A DNA stretch of 64,000 nucleotides from NCBI RefSeq assembly GCF_030686865.1, contig NZ_JAQYUS010000006.1, positions 1 through 64,000 on the forward strand, in the 5' to 3' direction. This document shows positions 33,015-41,649 of this stretch, piece after piece. Below the pieces are notes generated by a model, which was not told where the DNA came from, did not search any database, and saw nothing but the letters and a program-made list of their open reading frames with translations. The position numbers were made by a program, and so were the translations under genes. This stretch comes from Kaistella sp. SH40-3. Lineage in GTDB: Bacteria > Bacteroidota > Bacteroidia > Flavobacteriales > Weeksellaceae. Each line of letters opens with the position of its first letter. Position 1 is the first letter of the stretch.

Positions 33015-35261
33015 TTATTTGTTTTTGTTTTTGAAGAAATCAAATTGGTATCTAAATTCTACAGAAACTAATCTTTTGATGAATGGTGAACCCGCGAATT
33101 CTCTGATATCAACATTGAATAAGTTCGTTACGTTTGCACCTAAAGTTATTCCGTTACTGAAATTGTATCCTGCATTCATATCAACTGTGAAACCTCCAAG
33201 CGGTCCGTAGTTCCAAGTTCTTCCAGCTGCGTAATAAGAATTTTCAGTAATGTCGAGTGTTCCATCACCGTCTAAATCCTGAGTTTTGGCTGCAGTAGAA
33301 ACTCCAGAGAAGAAGTCATATTTCTGCACGAATCTTCCGTAAACTGCACCAAAGAAAGTTGGCGTAGAATAATTTAATCCAACTGTTAATTTATTGGTTG
33401 GAGTATTGATTGGCAAATCGGTATCTAACACTTTACCATCTTTGTTTCCATCATTATTCATATCATCTTTATCTAACTTACGTCCGAAATAAGAATAGTT
33501 TACCACTCCTTTCAAAGCATCGGTGAAATAATAATTAAATCCTAAATCCACACCGTAAGTATCTACTTTACCAAAGTTAGAATACGTTAAAACATACGCT
33601 GGGTTTCCGCCTGGAATTGTTGACAAGGCTTGATCACCTCTGTGGGTAACTGTTTTTCCTCCTGTTGCGATTTGCGTTAATGGGCTGATGAAATTCTCAG
33701 ATAAGTTATAATAAGCATTCACATCGATATAGAATTTCTTAGCAATGTCGCCTTTGTATCCTACTTCGAATGAATTAATGGTTTCAACTTCTAAAGGTTT
33801 GATTTTGCTGCCATCAGATAAAGTAAATCCAACGCCGTTCCCCAAAACTAAACCTCCAAATAAATAACCTTCTAAATTTAATAAAGAAGGCACTGCCATT
33901 CCTTTACCATAAGTCAGTCTAAATGTTCCGTCGCCTAATTTTTTAGTAATCGCCGCTTTCGGCAAAAGGTTGGTTCCATAATAATCATGATTATCAACTC
34001 TTAAACCTGCCAAAAAGCCCCATCCATTAACTTTATATTCTGTCTGTGCATAAACACCAACTTGGTTAACATTGATTGGACCATCAAAATCGAGCATGTA
34101 CGTATTTTTTGTAAATGCCATATCTCTCTGGAATTGTGCACCACCGATTAAGGTAAATGCACCCCAAGTATTATTGTACTGCCCTTCTGCTACAAATCTT
34201 TTTGAATCATCTTTGAATCGAGAACCTCTTTGCAAAGCAATTCCGGCAGTTGGACTTGCACCAAACCACTGCTCATTAAAAGATCTTTCTTTTGCAACCG
34301 CATCTGAAAAACCTGCATTAATAAATGACACATAATTCTGGGTTCTTTGATTCATCGCATAAGTATCTTCGGTATTACTCCACTGATAGTAAGAGTTTAG
34401 GAAAAATCTTGGGTGAATAAATTTCAATTGTAGTTCATCAATATTCCAGTCTTTAATTGCATTTCTACCCGCACTCGTAACGCCAATATTATTGTTATTA
34501 CTGTGTCCGTAGTAAGCCACTAATTCTGATAATGATCCAACTTTATAATTTAATTGAGTATTGAATTTAGTACTGTTAAAGTCTCTGTCTAAATCAAGTT
34601 CTTTGTACGCCTTATTATTTACATACACAGAATCCGTGTAGTCAAATTCGGTTCCCTGAGTATGTTCAGCAGCAACTTTAAAAGCAAATTTTTCACCGAT
34701 TGCCTGTGCATGGCGAAGTCTGGTTGTAAATACATTTTGATTTCCGACCCCCAAAGCCAGAATCGTTCCTTGCGAACGGAAAGGGTTTTTACTTAAAGTA
34801 TTCACCAAACCATTGTGAGCATTCGGTCAATATAGTGTTCCGTTTGGTCCTAAAAGGATTTCAACTCTTTCAATATCTTCTTTAATAACCGTACTGAATA
34901 CTCCAAAAGGAAGACCAGTTGCTACCAAAGTAGAAATACGATCATCAGTCACCTGTAAGTTTTTAGATTTAAATGCCGAGTTGAAACCACGAATATTGAT
35001 TCCGGTTCCCAAAACTCCTGCTCTTACAAAATCAACCCCTTTTTGTCTCGCTGCAAGTTCGCCTACGTTGAAACTGGTAAATTGCTGAATATCTTTTGCC
35101 GTAATGATATCTACGGTCGCAGGAACATCAACCAACTTTTGTAATTTCTTACTGGCAGAAACAGTTACCTCGTCTATATCTCTTACTCTAACGGTATCAG
35201 CAACTTGTGCACTCGCAAAAACGACGCCTAACAAAGATGCTAAAATGATTGATTTTTTCAT
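33015..35261 (-). pseudogene. TonB-dependent outer-membrane receptor interrupted by one in-frame TGA
   Basis: Read through one codon, this is a 748-residue receptor. It has a signal peptide (MKKSIILASLLGVVFASAQ), a plug domain (EVTVSASKKL, VPATVDIIT, IRGFNSAFK) and a 22-strand-type barrel ending VSVEFRYQFDFFK. Codon 145, at 34827-34829, is TGA where the family has Gly (GPNGTLY-stop-PNAHNGLVN against GPNGTLYGPNAHNG). Both sides are in the same frame with no other lesion, so a single GGA-to-TGA change explains it. Either the gene died recently, or the base is an error. The neighbours suggest a substrate related to 3-hydroxybutyrate esters. The ATG at 35261 starts the signal peptide; upstream codons are not needed. 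Confidence 0.9.
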
Positions 35262-35342
35262 AATCCTATTAATTTTTTTGTAATTATAAGTACAATGATA
35301 AGCGAACTTCATTAACAAAAATTAACAGATTATAAAGTTTTA

Positions 35343-35351
35343 AGGTATGAC
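35343..35351 (-). promoter_or_regulatory. AGGTATGAC motif, copy A
   Basis: The nonamer reads GTCATACCT on the minus strand, 82 bases before the TonB receptor ATG. The same nonamer occurs twice upstream of the symporter gene of the same locus. Confidence 0.5.
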
Positions 35352-35412
35352 TTTCTTTAATAAAACCTCTTCCATTTTGAATAATATCGCTAAAATACCA
35401 CTAACAATAGAA

Positions 35413-36831
35413 TTATTTGAAGTAAGACTTAAAAAATAATTTTAATTCTGGAAGGTTCTTAATCAACAATTCGGTAATTTCCTGAATGAAATACTGATTG
35501 CGTTCAGTTACTTTAATGGTAGCCAAACTATCATTTAAAACACTGTAATACTTCTCTTTAGAAATTTTATTTTCAACAAAAGACGCCGTAGAAATTAACC
35601 AAAGTAGATTCGGAACAAAATGATCCGACTTATTGCGCAATCGCTCCAGGTCTATTAAACCAAATTTTTTCTCCAACTGTAGAATGGCGACGTAATTCTC
35701 ATTTTTATACAAGACATTTAAATAAGAGGTAAAGAAATGATGCCATTGTAATTTAAGGATTTCTGACTCATACTTCTGAAGGAAATAGATACCGATATTT
35801 TCGGCTTTCTTGCTTAAATTTAATTCATTTAAAGCGCGCAAATAGTAGGAAATATAAATAATTCTCTGCAAACTATTGTGCGTTTTCTCGTAAATAGAAT
35901 GGTAGTTTTCTAATAAATCCAATGCTTCTTTATGCTGATCCAAACGCAGATAAATTGACACCAGATTATTCACGTACATCAAAGTATCTTCATTCATCTG
36001 GCGAATAGAAAGTTTGCCATAATAAATAGCTTCTACGTAATTTCTTTGCTTGGAATGAAGTAAAACCCGACTTGAATAATAGTTATATAAAAGTCTTCTG
36101 CAATACAATTTTCCTTGACTGAAATATTCATCAATCTGATCAAAAATCGTTTGCAACTGTTTCAGGTTTCCGTTAGTATTATACATAAAAGCCAATAGAA
36201 TAAAGGCTTTATAACGATTATTCCCATTAATCGTTTCTGCTTCGAAAACCTTTTTTAACCATTTTTCCCAATAGATAGAAGTGTCTGAAGTTCGGGTAAA
36301 CTGATCCGTAATTTCGATGGTTGCCTGGTAGAGTTTCTCTTCGATCTCCTTCGCACGGTCGTACGATTCTTTGTAATTCTCCAGAAAATCAGAGATGATA
36401 ATATGATCCTCATACCGCATTCTTATTAGAAGATAAGAACGATAATCCCGAATTGTTTGATAGAGAATTTGAAAATTAAAGGTAATTCCTTTATAATTTT
36501 TAACGTAATCAATCAGCACCTTCTCTTCGGCTGAAGTGATTAAATCGAGCGCTAATTTTTTATTAAAATCGAGCAGCCATTCTGCCACCTGATCAACATC
36601 GCGCAGTTGCAACTTTTTCTCAGCCCAGGTTTTTATATGATGGTATTTCCTTTTATCAAAATCAGGATCAAAGGGCAATTCATTTTCGGCTTCCAGGGAA
36701 TTGTGAATTAAATTCTGGAAAATCTCCTGCTTCTCTTCTTCCTGAAAATTACCTAAACTTTGCAAATATCGGGCTTCATGCGGCAAAAGTGCTTTGCTGA
36801 AATCTTCAAAAACTTTTAATTTCGGTTTCAT
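35413..36831 (-). CDS. Unrecognised 472-aa helical protein
   Basis: The protein is almost entirely helical, with TPR-like stretches (KAFILLAFMYNTNGNLKQLQ, YVEAIYYGKLSIRQM, LVSIYLRLDQHKEALDLL). It has no signal peptide, membrane segment or known catalytic motif, and I do not recognise the family. Its ATG overlaps the stop of the secreted hydrolase by one base (TAATG), so it belongs to that operon. A role as a protein-binding regulator of the locus is possible, but no DNA-binding domain is visible. Confidence 0.75.
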   Translation of the reverse strand: MKPKLKVFEDFSKALLPHEARYLQSLGNFQEEEKQEIFQNLIHNSLEAENELPFDPDFDKRKYHHIKTWAEKKLQLRDVDQVAEWLLDFNKKLALDLITSAEEKVLIDYVKNYKGITFNFQILYQTIRDYRSYLLIRMRYEDHIIISDFLENYKESYDRAKEIEEKLYQATIEITDQFTRTSDTSIYWEKWLKKVFEAETINGNNRYKAFILLAFMYNTNGNLKQLQTIFDQIDEYFSQGKLYCRRLLYNYYSSRVLLHSKQRNYVEAIYYGKLSIRQMNEDTLMYVNNLVSIYLRLDQHKEALDLLENYHSIYEKTHNSLQRIIYISYYLRALNELNLSKKAENIGIYFLQKYESEILKLQWHHFFTSYLNVLYKNENYVAILQLEKKFGLIDLERLRNKSDHFVPNLLWLISTASFVENKISKEKYYSVLNDSLATIKVTERNQYFIQEITELLIKNLPELKLFFKSYFK

Positions 36832-37769
36832 TATTTACAGGACATAAATTCTTTAATTGCTGCATTAACTTCGGTCGGTTTTTCGAATTGAAGGAAATGT
36901 CCCGCATCGTCAATCATTACCAGTTTACTTCCGTTAATAGATTCTTTCGCCGTCTTTGACAATTCATCGATTGTTAATAAAGGATGCAAATATTTGTTCG
37001 GAATCAGCATATCATTTTTAGAAAAAAGGAATAAAGTAGGTGTTTTTATTTTAGTTAAATCGTCAATGACTTTATCATCCAGCATTCCTTTTACACTCTT
37101 TTGGATTGCAATCGCATGCTGTTCAAAATCAGCGGATTTTTTAATATTTTTTCGATCCTGAATCATTTGTTCTGCTTCTTTAAGCATTTTGAAAAAGTTC
37201 ATTTGATAATTTCTGTCGATCTGCTCATCAGAAGTTGCCATAATCGTTTTCGGATTCATGACCATATTCATGGCGTTACCTTCAAACTCGGTAAACTCCT
37301 CAATTCCTGCGGGCGCAATTAAAATCAATTTATCTAATTTTTCCGGATATTTTGAAGCGAATTTAATGGAGGCTTGTCCGCCCATCGAATGACCGACCAA
37401 AGTGAATTTTTTCAGTTTTAGTTTTTCAGCAAACTCGTTCAAAATATCTGCAAAATAAGTTGCGGTAAATTCATCAGCGTTTTTAAAGGATCTACCGTAA
37501 CCCGGCAAATCGATTGCGATACAGGTGAAATCCTTTTTAAGTTCTTCAATATTCCGGTACCACGCATCAGAATTACTGCTCAAACCATGCACGAAAATTA
37601 AGACCTTTTTCCCTTTTCCTTCTTTCACGTACGCAATTTCACCTTCTTTTAACTGAAGGTATTTGGTAGGAAAATGATAAGGTAAAAGCGTTTCTTTCAT
37701 GGTCTTAGTATTTTGCGCTGTACTTTGTAGAAAAAATAAACTGATAAAAAAAATGAAAAATATTTTCAT
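36831..37769 (-). CDS. Secreted alpha/beta hydrolase
   Basis: The 312-aa protein has a signal peptide (MKIFFIFFISLFFLQSTAQ), VLIFVHGLSSNSDAW, the nucleophile Ser in VGHSMGGQ, Asp in LFSKNDMLIP and His in DDAGHFLQFE. It should work in the periplasm or outside the cell. In this locus it could cut an ester or oligomer before uptake by the symporter. It lies one base after the acyl-CoA synthetase stop. Confidence 0.88.
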   Translation of the reverse strand: MKIFFIFFISLFFLQSTAQNTKTMKETLLPYHFPTKYLQLKEGEIAYVKEGKGKKVLIFVHGLSSNSDAWYRNIEELKKDFTCIAIDLPGYGRSFKNADEFTATYFADILNEFAEKLKLKKFTLVGHSMGGQASIKFASKYPEKLDKLILIAPAGIEEFTEFEGNAMNMVMNPKTIMATSDEQIDRNYQMNFFKMLKEAEQMIQDRKNIKKSADFEQHAIAIQKSVKGMLDDKVIDDLTKIKTPTLFLFSKNDMLIPNKYLHPLLTIDELSKTAKESINGSKLVMIDDAGHFLQFEKPTEVNAAIKEFMSCK

Positions 37770-37770
37770 A

Positions 37771-39276
37771 TTAAAAATTGCTATTTTGTTTTTGATGCAG
37801 ATATAATCTTTTTAAATCTTTTCGGGAAACCTTACCGAAACCAGTTATCGGAAAGGCAGTCATTAAAATAAATTCTTTCGGATGTTTAAATTTCGCCAAT
37901 TTATCTTTCATAAATTCACGGATTTCCTGATCAGAAATCTCCTGATTCGTTTCCAGAAAAGCCACTCCTTTTTTTCCCCAAACATCATCTTTTACAGGAA
38001 TTATCATTGATCGTAAAATGGATGGATGTTGGTTCAAGACATTTTCAATTTCCTGAGGGAAAATATTTTCACCGCCAGAAATATACATATCATCGATTCG
38101 ACCTTTTAAATAATAGAAACCTTCTTCGTCGCGAGTCGCCAAATCTCCGGTGTAAAACCAGGAGTTTTTAATTTTATCTTTCGTCGCCACAGAATTATTC
38201 CAGTAACCAGGAGTTACGACGGCTCCTTTAATTCTTAATTCGCCGACCTGATTGTTTTTTAAAGAATTTCCTTTGGCATCGACAATATCTAATTCAACAT
38301 AAAAATTAGGTTTCCCGATAGAGTTTGGTTTGGTGATGTTAAAATCCTGATGAAGCGAAGTAATGCTCGGTCCCGCTTCGGTTAATCCATAACCCGACCG
38401 AATATCGACTTGCTTTTCATTTTTCCATTGTTTGATGATTTCTTTACTAATGATTTCACCACCAGAAATGATAAATCTTAAATGAGAAAAATCGGCTTTT
38501 GAAAATCCTTCGCATTTCGAAATCATTTGAAGAATCGTTGGAAGTGCCATCAATAAAGAGATTTTTTCATTTTCTAAATGGTATAAGATTTTATCAGCAT
38601 TGAATTTACTCAACATCAAAATCTTTCCGCCATTGTGCAATAAAGGAGTGACAAAAATATTCCAGCCAGAAGTATGGTAGGGCGGCAGAATACTCAGCGT
38701 GGTATCTTCATCGGAAATACCGAGTTGCATGGTCGTATTCAAACTGTTCCAGAACAACATTTTGTTGGTGTACAAAACCCCTTTCGGTTCAGCAGTTGTT
38801 CCTGAAGTATAGAAAAGAAAAATTGGAAGTTCCTCATTGATTTCATTTAATAACGGAAATTCTTTCCCTGTAAAACTGGAAACCTGATGATTAAAATCGG
38901 CAAGTGTAATGGTTTCGAAAGAATCTTTAATTAAAGAAATCGGAGAAGAAAAGAACTCACTGTAAATAACGAGTGAAGGTTTGCAATCCCTCAATTGATC
39001 AAGAATTTCGGGTGCAGAGAGTTTATAATTTAAAGGAACTAAAATTAATCCCAATCTTTGACAGGCAGAAAAAAGCGCAATTAGATTGATGGAATGCTCC
39101 ATTAAAACTGCAATCCGATCGCCTTCTTTATAATGTTCCTGTAAGAAATGAACCATTTCATTGGCCCGCAAATGAAGTTCGCGATAGGAAAACTCTTCGC
39201 CACTTTCTAAATCAGCGACGGCAATTTTCTGTGGGGAATAATCTGCCCACTTCGCAACCCAGTCTAAAACACTCAT
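37771..39276 (-). CDS. Acyl-CoA synthetase (AMP-forming)
   Basis: The 501-aa enzyme has the adenylation motifs FLFYTSGTTAEPKG, GYGLTEAGPS and YTGDLATRDEEGFYYLKGR, plus the C-terminal Lys region FGKVSRKDLKR. It activates a carboxylic acid, probably short- or medium-chain, to its CoA thioester. Its ATG overlaps the symporter stop by four bases (ATGA), which couples uptake to activation. Confidence 0.9.
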   Translation of the reverse strand: MSVLDWVAKWADYSPQKIAVADLESGEEFSYRELHLRANEMVHFLQEHYKEGDRIAVLMEHSINLIALFSACQRLGLILVPLNYKLSAPEILDQLRDCKPSLVIYSEFFSSPISLIKDSFETITLADFNHQVSSFTGKEFPLLNEINEELPIFLFYTSGTTAEPKGVLYTNKMLFWNSLNTTMQLGISDEDTTLSILPPYHTSGWNIFVTPLLHNGGKILMLSKFNADKILYHLENEKISLLMALPTILQMISKCEGFSKADFSHLRFIISGGEIISKEIIKQWKNEKQVDIRSGYGLTEAGPSITSLHQDFNITKPNSIGKPNFYVELDIVDAKGNSLKNNQVGELRIKGAVVTPGYWNNSVATKDKIKNSWFYTGDLATRDEEGFYYLKGRIDDMYISGGENIFPQEIENVLNQHPSILRSMIIPVKDDVWGKKGVAFLETNQEISDQEIREFMKDKLAKFKHPKEFILMTAFPITGFGKVSRKDLKRLYLHQKQNSNF

Positions 39277-40766
39277 GCAATACTTGCTTTATTTTTATTA
39301 AAGGTATGTAAAATCACTGCAACAACAACGGAGGAAACGATTGCAATCGCGGCTGAAACTCCAGGATTGCCAACTGGTCCTTTCATGTATGGAGTTAACT
39401 TTAAATAGAAAATTCCGAAATGAACGAGGATGGCAAAAATCGAAGCAATAAACACCGTTGATGATTTTACATTTTTTACAAATGTTCCAAATAATACGGG
39501 AACAAATGCTGCAGCAAAATAACCATAAACTCCCATTTGGCCAAAGATCCCAACGCTTAAATTGGGTGATTTAATCTGTTGCCAGGAAAGATAAAAACTT
39601 ACGATGGCAAGAAATATTACAACTACTTTATTAATCGCCAATCCATTATTTGTAACTTTCTGCCCAAATAAAGGCTCCAAAATATCGGCTGTTACGGTAA
39701 TTGATAATGATTGAATTAAACCTTCTAAAGTGGATAATCCCGCAGAAATTAATCCGACAATAACGATAATTCCGGCCGCGGCAGAAAATCTTTTAACTAC
39801 GTAAATCGGGATAATTTCATCCATTCTCATTTTGACTCCATCATTCATTAAATCAGGGAACATGATTCTTGCGTACAAACCAGCAATTACAATTAAGAAA
39901 AATATAACCATCGCAGAAATTGCAAAAAACAAATAGGAATTTACTTTTTCTGGATTCTTTAACATTAATGATTTGGTCATAATATGTGGCTGACAAACAA
40001 TCGCCACGCCGACAATTGCCTGACAGATAACGACTTCAAAGAAATCCCGATACAAAGGACTTGTGGTATTAAAAGTGGTGGTTAAGTTGGGATCGATGAC
40101 ATTTAGTTTTCCAACGAAAGCATTAAAACCTCCTTCAAATAAATCGACTCCGGAAAAAATCATCATCAAAGCAACAACAACCATAATCAATGCTTGAATG
40201 GTATTGGTGTAAACCATCGAGTTCGCACCACCAAACATCATGTATCCAAAAACGAAAATGGTAATTCCGAGCAAGACATAAAATGGTTCTACCTGAATTG
40301 ATTTTGAAATAACCTGAGTTAAACCAACATTAATTAAAACAATAAAAGTGATGAGCAACATCGCAACAACGGCGAAGAAAAATTTGTAATATTTATTATT
40401 GAAACGATTGCCAATCCATTCTGCCATCGTTTTCGCCTTGATTAATTTACCATATTTCGCAAAACCTTTGGTAAAGAAAATTAAAGAGGCAAAGGCTGCG
40501 ATTGGTAAAACGATTGCCATAGAAAGAATTCCGGCGAAACCATAAAGTGCGATAAATCCAGGGTTAATTACGAAGGTCGCCGCACTCGTCATGGAGGCTG
40601 CGAGAGACAGTCCGACGATCCAAGATGGAAAACCAATATTTCCCACGGCGTAATCGCTAATGCTTTTCGCCTTGGAAGCACCGCGGATGACGAAGAATAA
40701 AATAACGCACATATAAACCACCAGAACGATGTTGATGTAAAGAGGCCATTGGTTTTCAGAATTCAT
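39273..40766 (-). CDS. Sodium:solute symporter (SSS family)
   Basis: The 497-aa inner-membrane protein has about thirteen hydrophobic segments and SSS marks: the SDYAVGNIGFPSWIVGLSLAA start, MTSAATFVINPG and a GLISAGLSTLEGLIQS segment. Family members import monocarboxylates, sugars or amino acids with sodium. The coupled acyl-CoA synthetase points to a carboxylate. It leads an operon of four genes (to 35413) and has two AGGTATGAC motifs in front. Confidence 0.92.
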   Translation of the reverse strand: MNSENQWPLYINIVLVVYMCVILFFVIRGASKAKSISDYAVGNIGFPSWIVGLSLAASMTSAATFVINPGFIALYGFAGILSMAIVLPIAAFASLIFFTKGFAKYGKLIKAKTMAEWIGNRFNNKYYKFFFAVVAMLLITFIVLINVGLTQVISKSIQVEPFYVLLGITIFVFGYMMFGGANSMVYTNTIQALIMVVVALMMIFSGVDLFEGGFNAFVGKLNVIDPNLTTTFNTTSPLYRDFFEVVICQAIVGVAIVCQPHIMTKSLMLKNPEKVNSYLFFAISAMVIFFLIVIAGLYARIMFPDLMNDGVKMRMDEIIPIYVVKRFSAAAGIIVIVGLISAGLSTLEGLIQSLSITVTADILEPLFGQKVTNNGLAINKVVVIFLAIVSFYLSWQQIKSPNLSVGIFGQMGVYGYFAAAFVPVLFGTFVKNVKSSTVFIASIFAILVHFGIFYLKLTPYMKGPVGNPGVSAAIAIVSSVVVAVILHTFNKNKASIA

Positions 40767-40833
40767 AGTTTAACTTTAGAAGAGCAAAAAACGGAATTAA
40801 AATTTCAGTATTCGTTTTTAGATTTGATAAAAC

Positions 40834-40842
40834 AGGTATGAC
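40834..40842 (-). promoter_or_regulatory. AGGTATGAC motif, copy B
   Basis: Located 68 bases before the symporter ATG, at a distance comparable to copy A before the TonB gene. Reads GTCATACCT on the transcribed strand. Confidence 0.5.
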
Positions 40843-40899
40843 TTATATGAAAATATCGGTAATTAAAACCAAATCCCTTTATTAAAAGTACATTAAATA

Positions 40900-40908
40900 A
40901 GGTATGAC
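40900..40908 (-). promoter_or_regulatory. AGGTATGAC motif, copy C
   Basis: Third copy, in the same orientation, 66 bases (between start points) from copy B and 134 bases before the symporter ATG. Confidence 0.5.
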
Positions 40909-40949
40909 CAAATATAGTGAATTCTTTTAAAATATTGTAAATGAAATGT

Positions 40950-40979
40950 TTGTCAGATTAAAAAATTGTAGTATTTTTG
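40950..40979 (+). promoter_or_regulatory. Promoter of rplS
   Basis: TTG at 40950-40952, a 19-base spacer and TATTTTTG at 40972-40979 form a full consensus promoter. The leader to the rplS ATG is about 67 bases and GC-richer around 40995-41030, where a ribosomal-protein autoregulatory structure could lie. Confidence 0.65.
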
Positions 40980-41052
40980 CAACCTGTTAATCAACCTCTG
41001 ACGAAGGGCGTGAAAGTTGTTTAGCTTGACAAAACAAATTTTTTTATAAAAA

Positions 41053-41406
41053 ATGGATTTATTACAGTACGTACAAGACAAGTACATTGCAAAGAAAGAA
41101 TTCCCAAAATTCAAAGCAGGTGACACGATCACTGTTTACACCGAAATTAGAGAGGGTGCTAAAACCAGAACTCAGTTCTTTAAAGGTGTGGTTTTGCAAA
41201 TTAGAGGAACAGGAGCAACTAAAACTTTTACCATCAGAAAAATGAGTGGTGATGTTGGAGTTCAGAGAGTTTTCCCGATGAACATGCCAGCTTTGCAAAA
41301 AATCGAAATCGACAGAAGAGGTAAAGTTAGAAGAGCAAGAATTTTCTACTTCAAAAACCTTAGAGGTAAAAAAGCGAGAATTAAAGACGCTGCTTACAAA
41401 AAGTAA
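41053..41406 (+). CDS. rplS: 50S ribosomal protein L19
   Basis: The 117-aa protein begins MDLLQYVQDKYIAKKEFPKF and contains the family core GDTITVYTEIREGAKTRTQF, GVQRVFPMN and VRRARIFYFKNLRGKKARI. L19 sits at the subunit interface of the ribosome. It is monocistronic here, with its own promoter and terminator. Confidence 0.98.
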   Translation: MDLLQYVQDKYIAKKEFPKFKAGDTITVYTEIREGAKTRTQFFKGVVLQIRGTGATKTFTIRKMSGDVGVQRVFPMNMPALQKIEIDRRGKVRRARIFYFKNLRGKKARIKDAAYKK

Positions 41407-41426
41407 TTCAGGTTACAAACATAAAA

Positions 41427-41456
41427 GAAACCCATCAATTTATTTTGATGGGTTTC
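41427..41456 (+). terminator. Terminator of rplS
   Basis: GAAACCCATCA and TGATGGGTTTC pair over eleven bases around an AT-rich loop, 20 bases after the stop, followed by TTATTTT. Confidence 0.85.
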
Positions 41457-41606
41457 TTATTTTCATAATTTGAGGGAAAGTTAGTTACTTTTCAATCCTC
41501 AATTTTGCTGAATACTAAATTCCTATTCCACGAACTTTTACCGTATCAATTCCTTCTGATAATGCTTTGGCATTTTAATGTATATAAAAATCAGAATAAA
41601 AAAAAA

Positions 41607-41628
41607 CCGCCTTGAATGAACAAGGCGG
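41607..41628 (-). terminator. Terminator of the M36 protease gene
   Basis: CCGCCTTG-AATGAA-CAAGGCGG is a perfect eight-bp stem. On the minus strand it is followed by a run of nine T. It lies 22 bases past the stop. Confidence 0.85.
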
Positions 41629-41649
41629 TGTAGCTATATGAATTAAAAA

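Noticed and set aside
40986-41052. Defined L19 autoregulatory leader
   Set aside because: The leader is GC-richer than its surroundings, but I could not draw a convincing conserved structure by eye, so it is mentioned only with the promoter.
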